Shown here piece by piece: positions 63,708-64,000 of a stretch of DNA of 64,000 nt. A program made the position numbers and the translations under genes. The notes beneath the pieces were generated by a model. The model had not been told where the DNA came from. It ran no database searches and worked only from the letters and a program-made list of their open reading frames with translations. The stretch is from an uncultured Pseudomonadales bacterium (GTDB lineage Bacteria > Pseudomonadota > Gammaproteobacteria > Pseudomonadales > Cellvibrionaceae): positions 1-64,000 of the forward strand of contig CANLTI010000005.1 in assembly GCA_947494095.1 (NCBI GenBank). The letters run 5' to 3'. The first letter of the stretch is position 1. The number at the start of each line of letters is the position of its first letter.

Positions 63708-64000
63708 TTACAATTCTTTATCTGCTAGCCAGCGCCGTGTTACCCCTTGGTAAGCATCCACCCTGCGATCACGTAAATAGGGCCATATTCGCCTAACGCT
63801 TTCAGCGCGCGTCACGTCAATTTCAGCACAGACAAAACCTTGCTCATCACTGCTTGCCTTCACCAAAAACTCGCCCTGCGGCCCAGCAATAAAACTATTC
63901 CCCCAAAACTGAATACCTAAGTCCGAATTATCAGGATCAGGCTCAAAGCCTGTACGGTTAGCCACTAAAACGGGCACCCCATTAGCTACCGCATGAGAGC
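63708..64000 (-). CDS. aguB: Carbon-nitrogen hydrolase, probable N-carbamoylputrescine amidase (partial)
   Basis: Only the C-terminal ~97 residues are present; the gene runs off the right edge. The frame continues upstream of 63977 as SHAVANGV, followed by PVLVANRTG, the nitrilase-fold segment after the catalytic Cys. GPQGEFLVKAS and WPYLRDRRVDAY are characteristic of N-carbamoylputrescine amidases (AguB) that release putrescine in the arginine-decarboxylase route. The catalytic residues lie outside the window, so the assignment rests on the C-terminus. Confidence 0.75.
   Translation of the reverse strand, partial: SHAVANGVPVLVANRTGFEPDPDNSDLGIQFWGNSFIAGPQGEFLVKASSDEQGFVCAEIDVTRAESVRRIWPYLRDRRVDAYQGVTRRWLADKEL

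Overview
The window looks like chromosomal DNA of a marine, Gram-negative gammaproteobacterium, most likely near Cellvibrionaceae (Saccharophagus/Teredinibacter-like). Evidence: the gene orders phoH-ybeY-ybeX-lnt and smc-zipA-ligA, a complete lolC-lolD-lolE set, ccmH-ccmI, and serine-rich linkers after the lipobox of several lipoproteins. No transposase, phage gene, rRNA or CRISPR array was found. The affiliation is inferred from gene content, not from a search.

Layout. 1-7.2 kb: Gfo/Idh/MocA oxidoreductase, Rep helicase, periplasmic rhodanese, and a tightly spaced trmH / pseudouridine synthase / hydrolase-lipoprotein set. 7.2-7.8 kb: a non-coding spacer with a MITE-like element. 7.8-14.5 kb: phoH-ybeY-ybeX-lnt and a membrane-bound CheA-like kinase. 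15-20.2 kb: DAHP synthase, tilS, a monoheme lipoprotein and an RsmB-type methyltransferase. 20.4-31.3 kb: a divergent redox locus. 31.4-38.1 kb: a Fur-box-controlled imelysin / di-heme oxidoreductase locus. 38.2-43.3 kb: YajD-like HNH protein, thioesterase, a repeat-rich spacer, and an MCP-porin-binding protein operon. 43.4-49.2 kb: lolCDE, PilZ protein, small exported protein, MscS-like channel. 49.2-53.5 kb: acyl-CoA dehydrogenase, AraC regulator, HAD phosphatase. 53.5-63 kb: smc-zipA-ligA-transglycosylase, and ccmH-ccmI. 63.2-64 kb: tRNA-Val, tRNA-Asp and the 3' part of a carbon-nitrogen hydrolase gene.

The most striking content is the divergent redox locus at 20.4-31.3 kb. One arm encodes a membrane-anchored FAD protein with two 4Fe-4S motifs and a periplasmic Sel1/ankyrin protein. 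The other arm encodes a TPR protein, a five-helix b-type-cytochrome-like membrane protein, an exported cytochrome with 21 CxxCH motifs, a second with 17, and a TPR plus beta-barrel outer-membrane protein. The parts needed to carry electrons from a cytoplasmic donor to the outer membrane are all there, so I read it as a candidate NAD(P)H-to-surface conduit with 38 predicted c-type hemes, unlike textbook MtrCAB. This role is an inference.

Two other layers stand out. A 35-bp perfect palindrome holding an ideal Fur box lies between an unrecognised gene and an imelysin / DUF1111 / DUF1111 / imelysin cluster. A family of small non-coding elements has two copies flanked by exact 8-bp direct repeats, showing MITE-type mobility.
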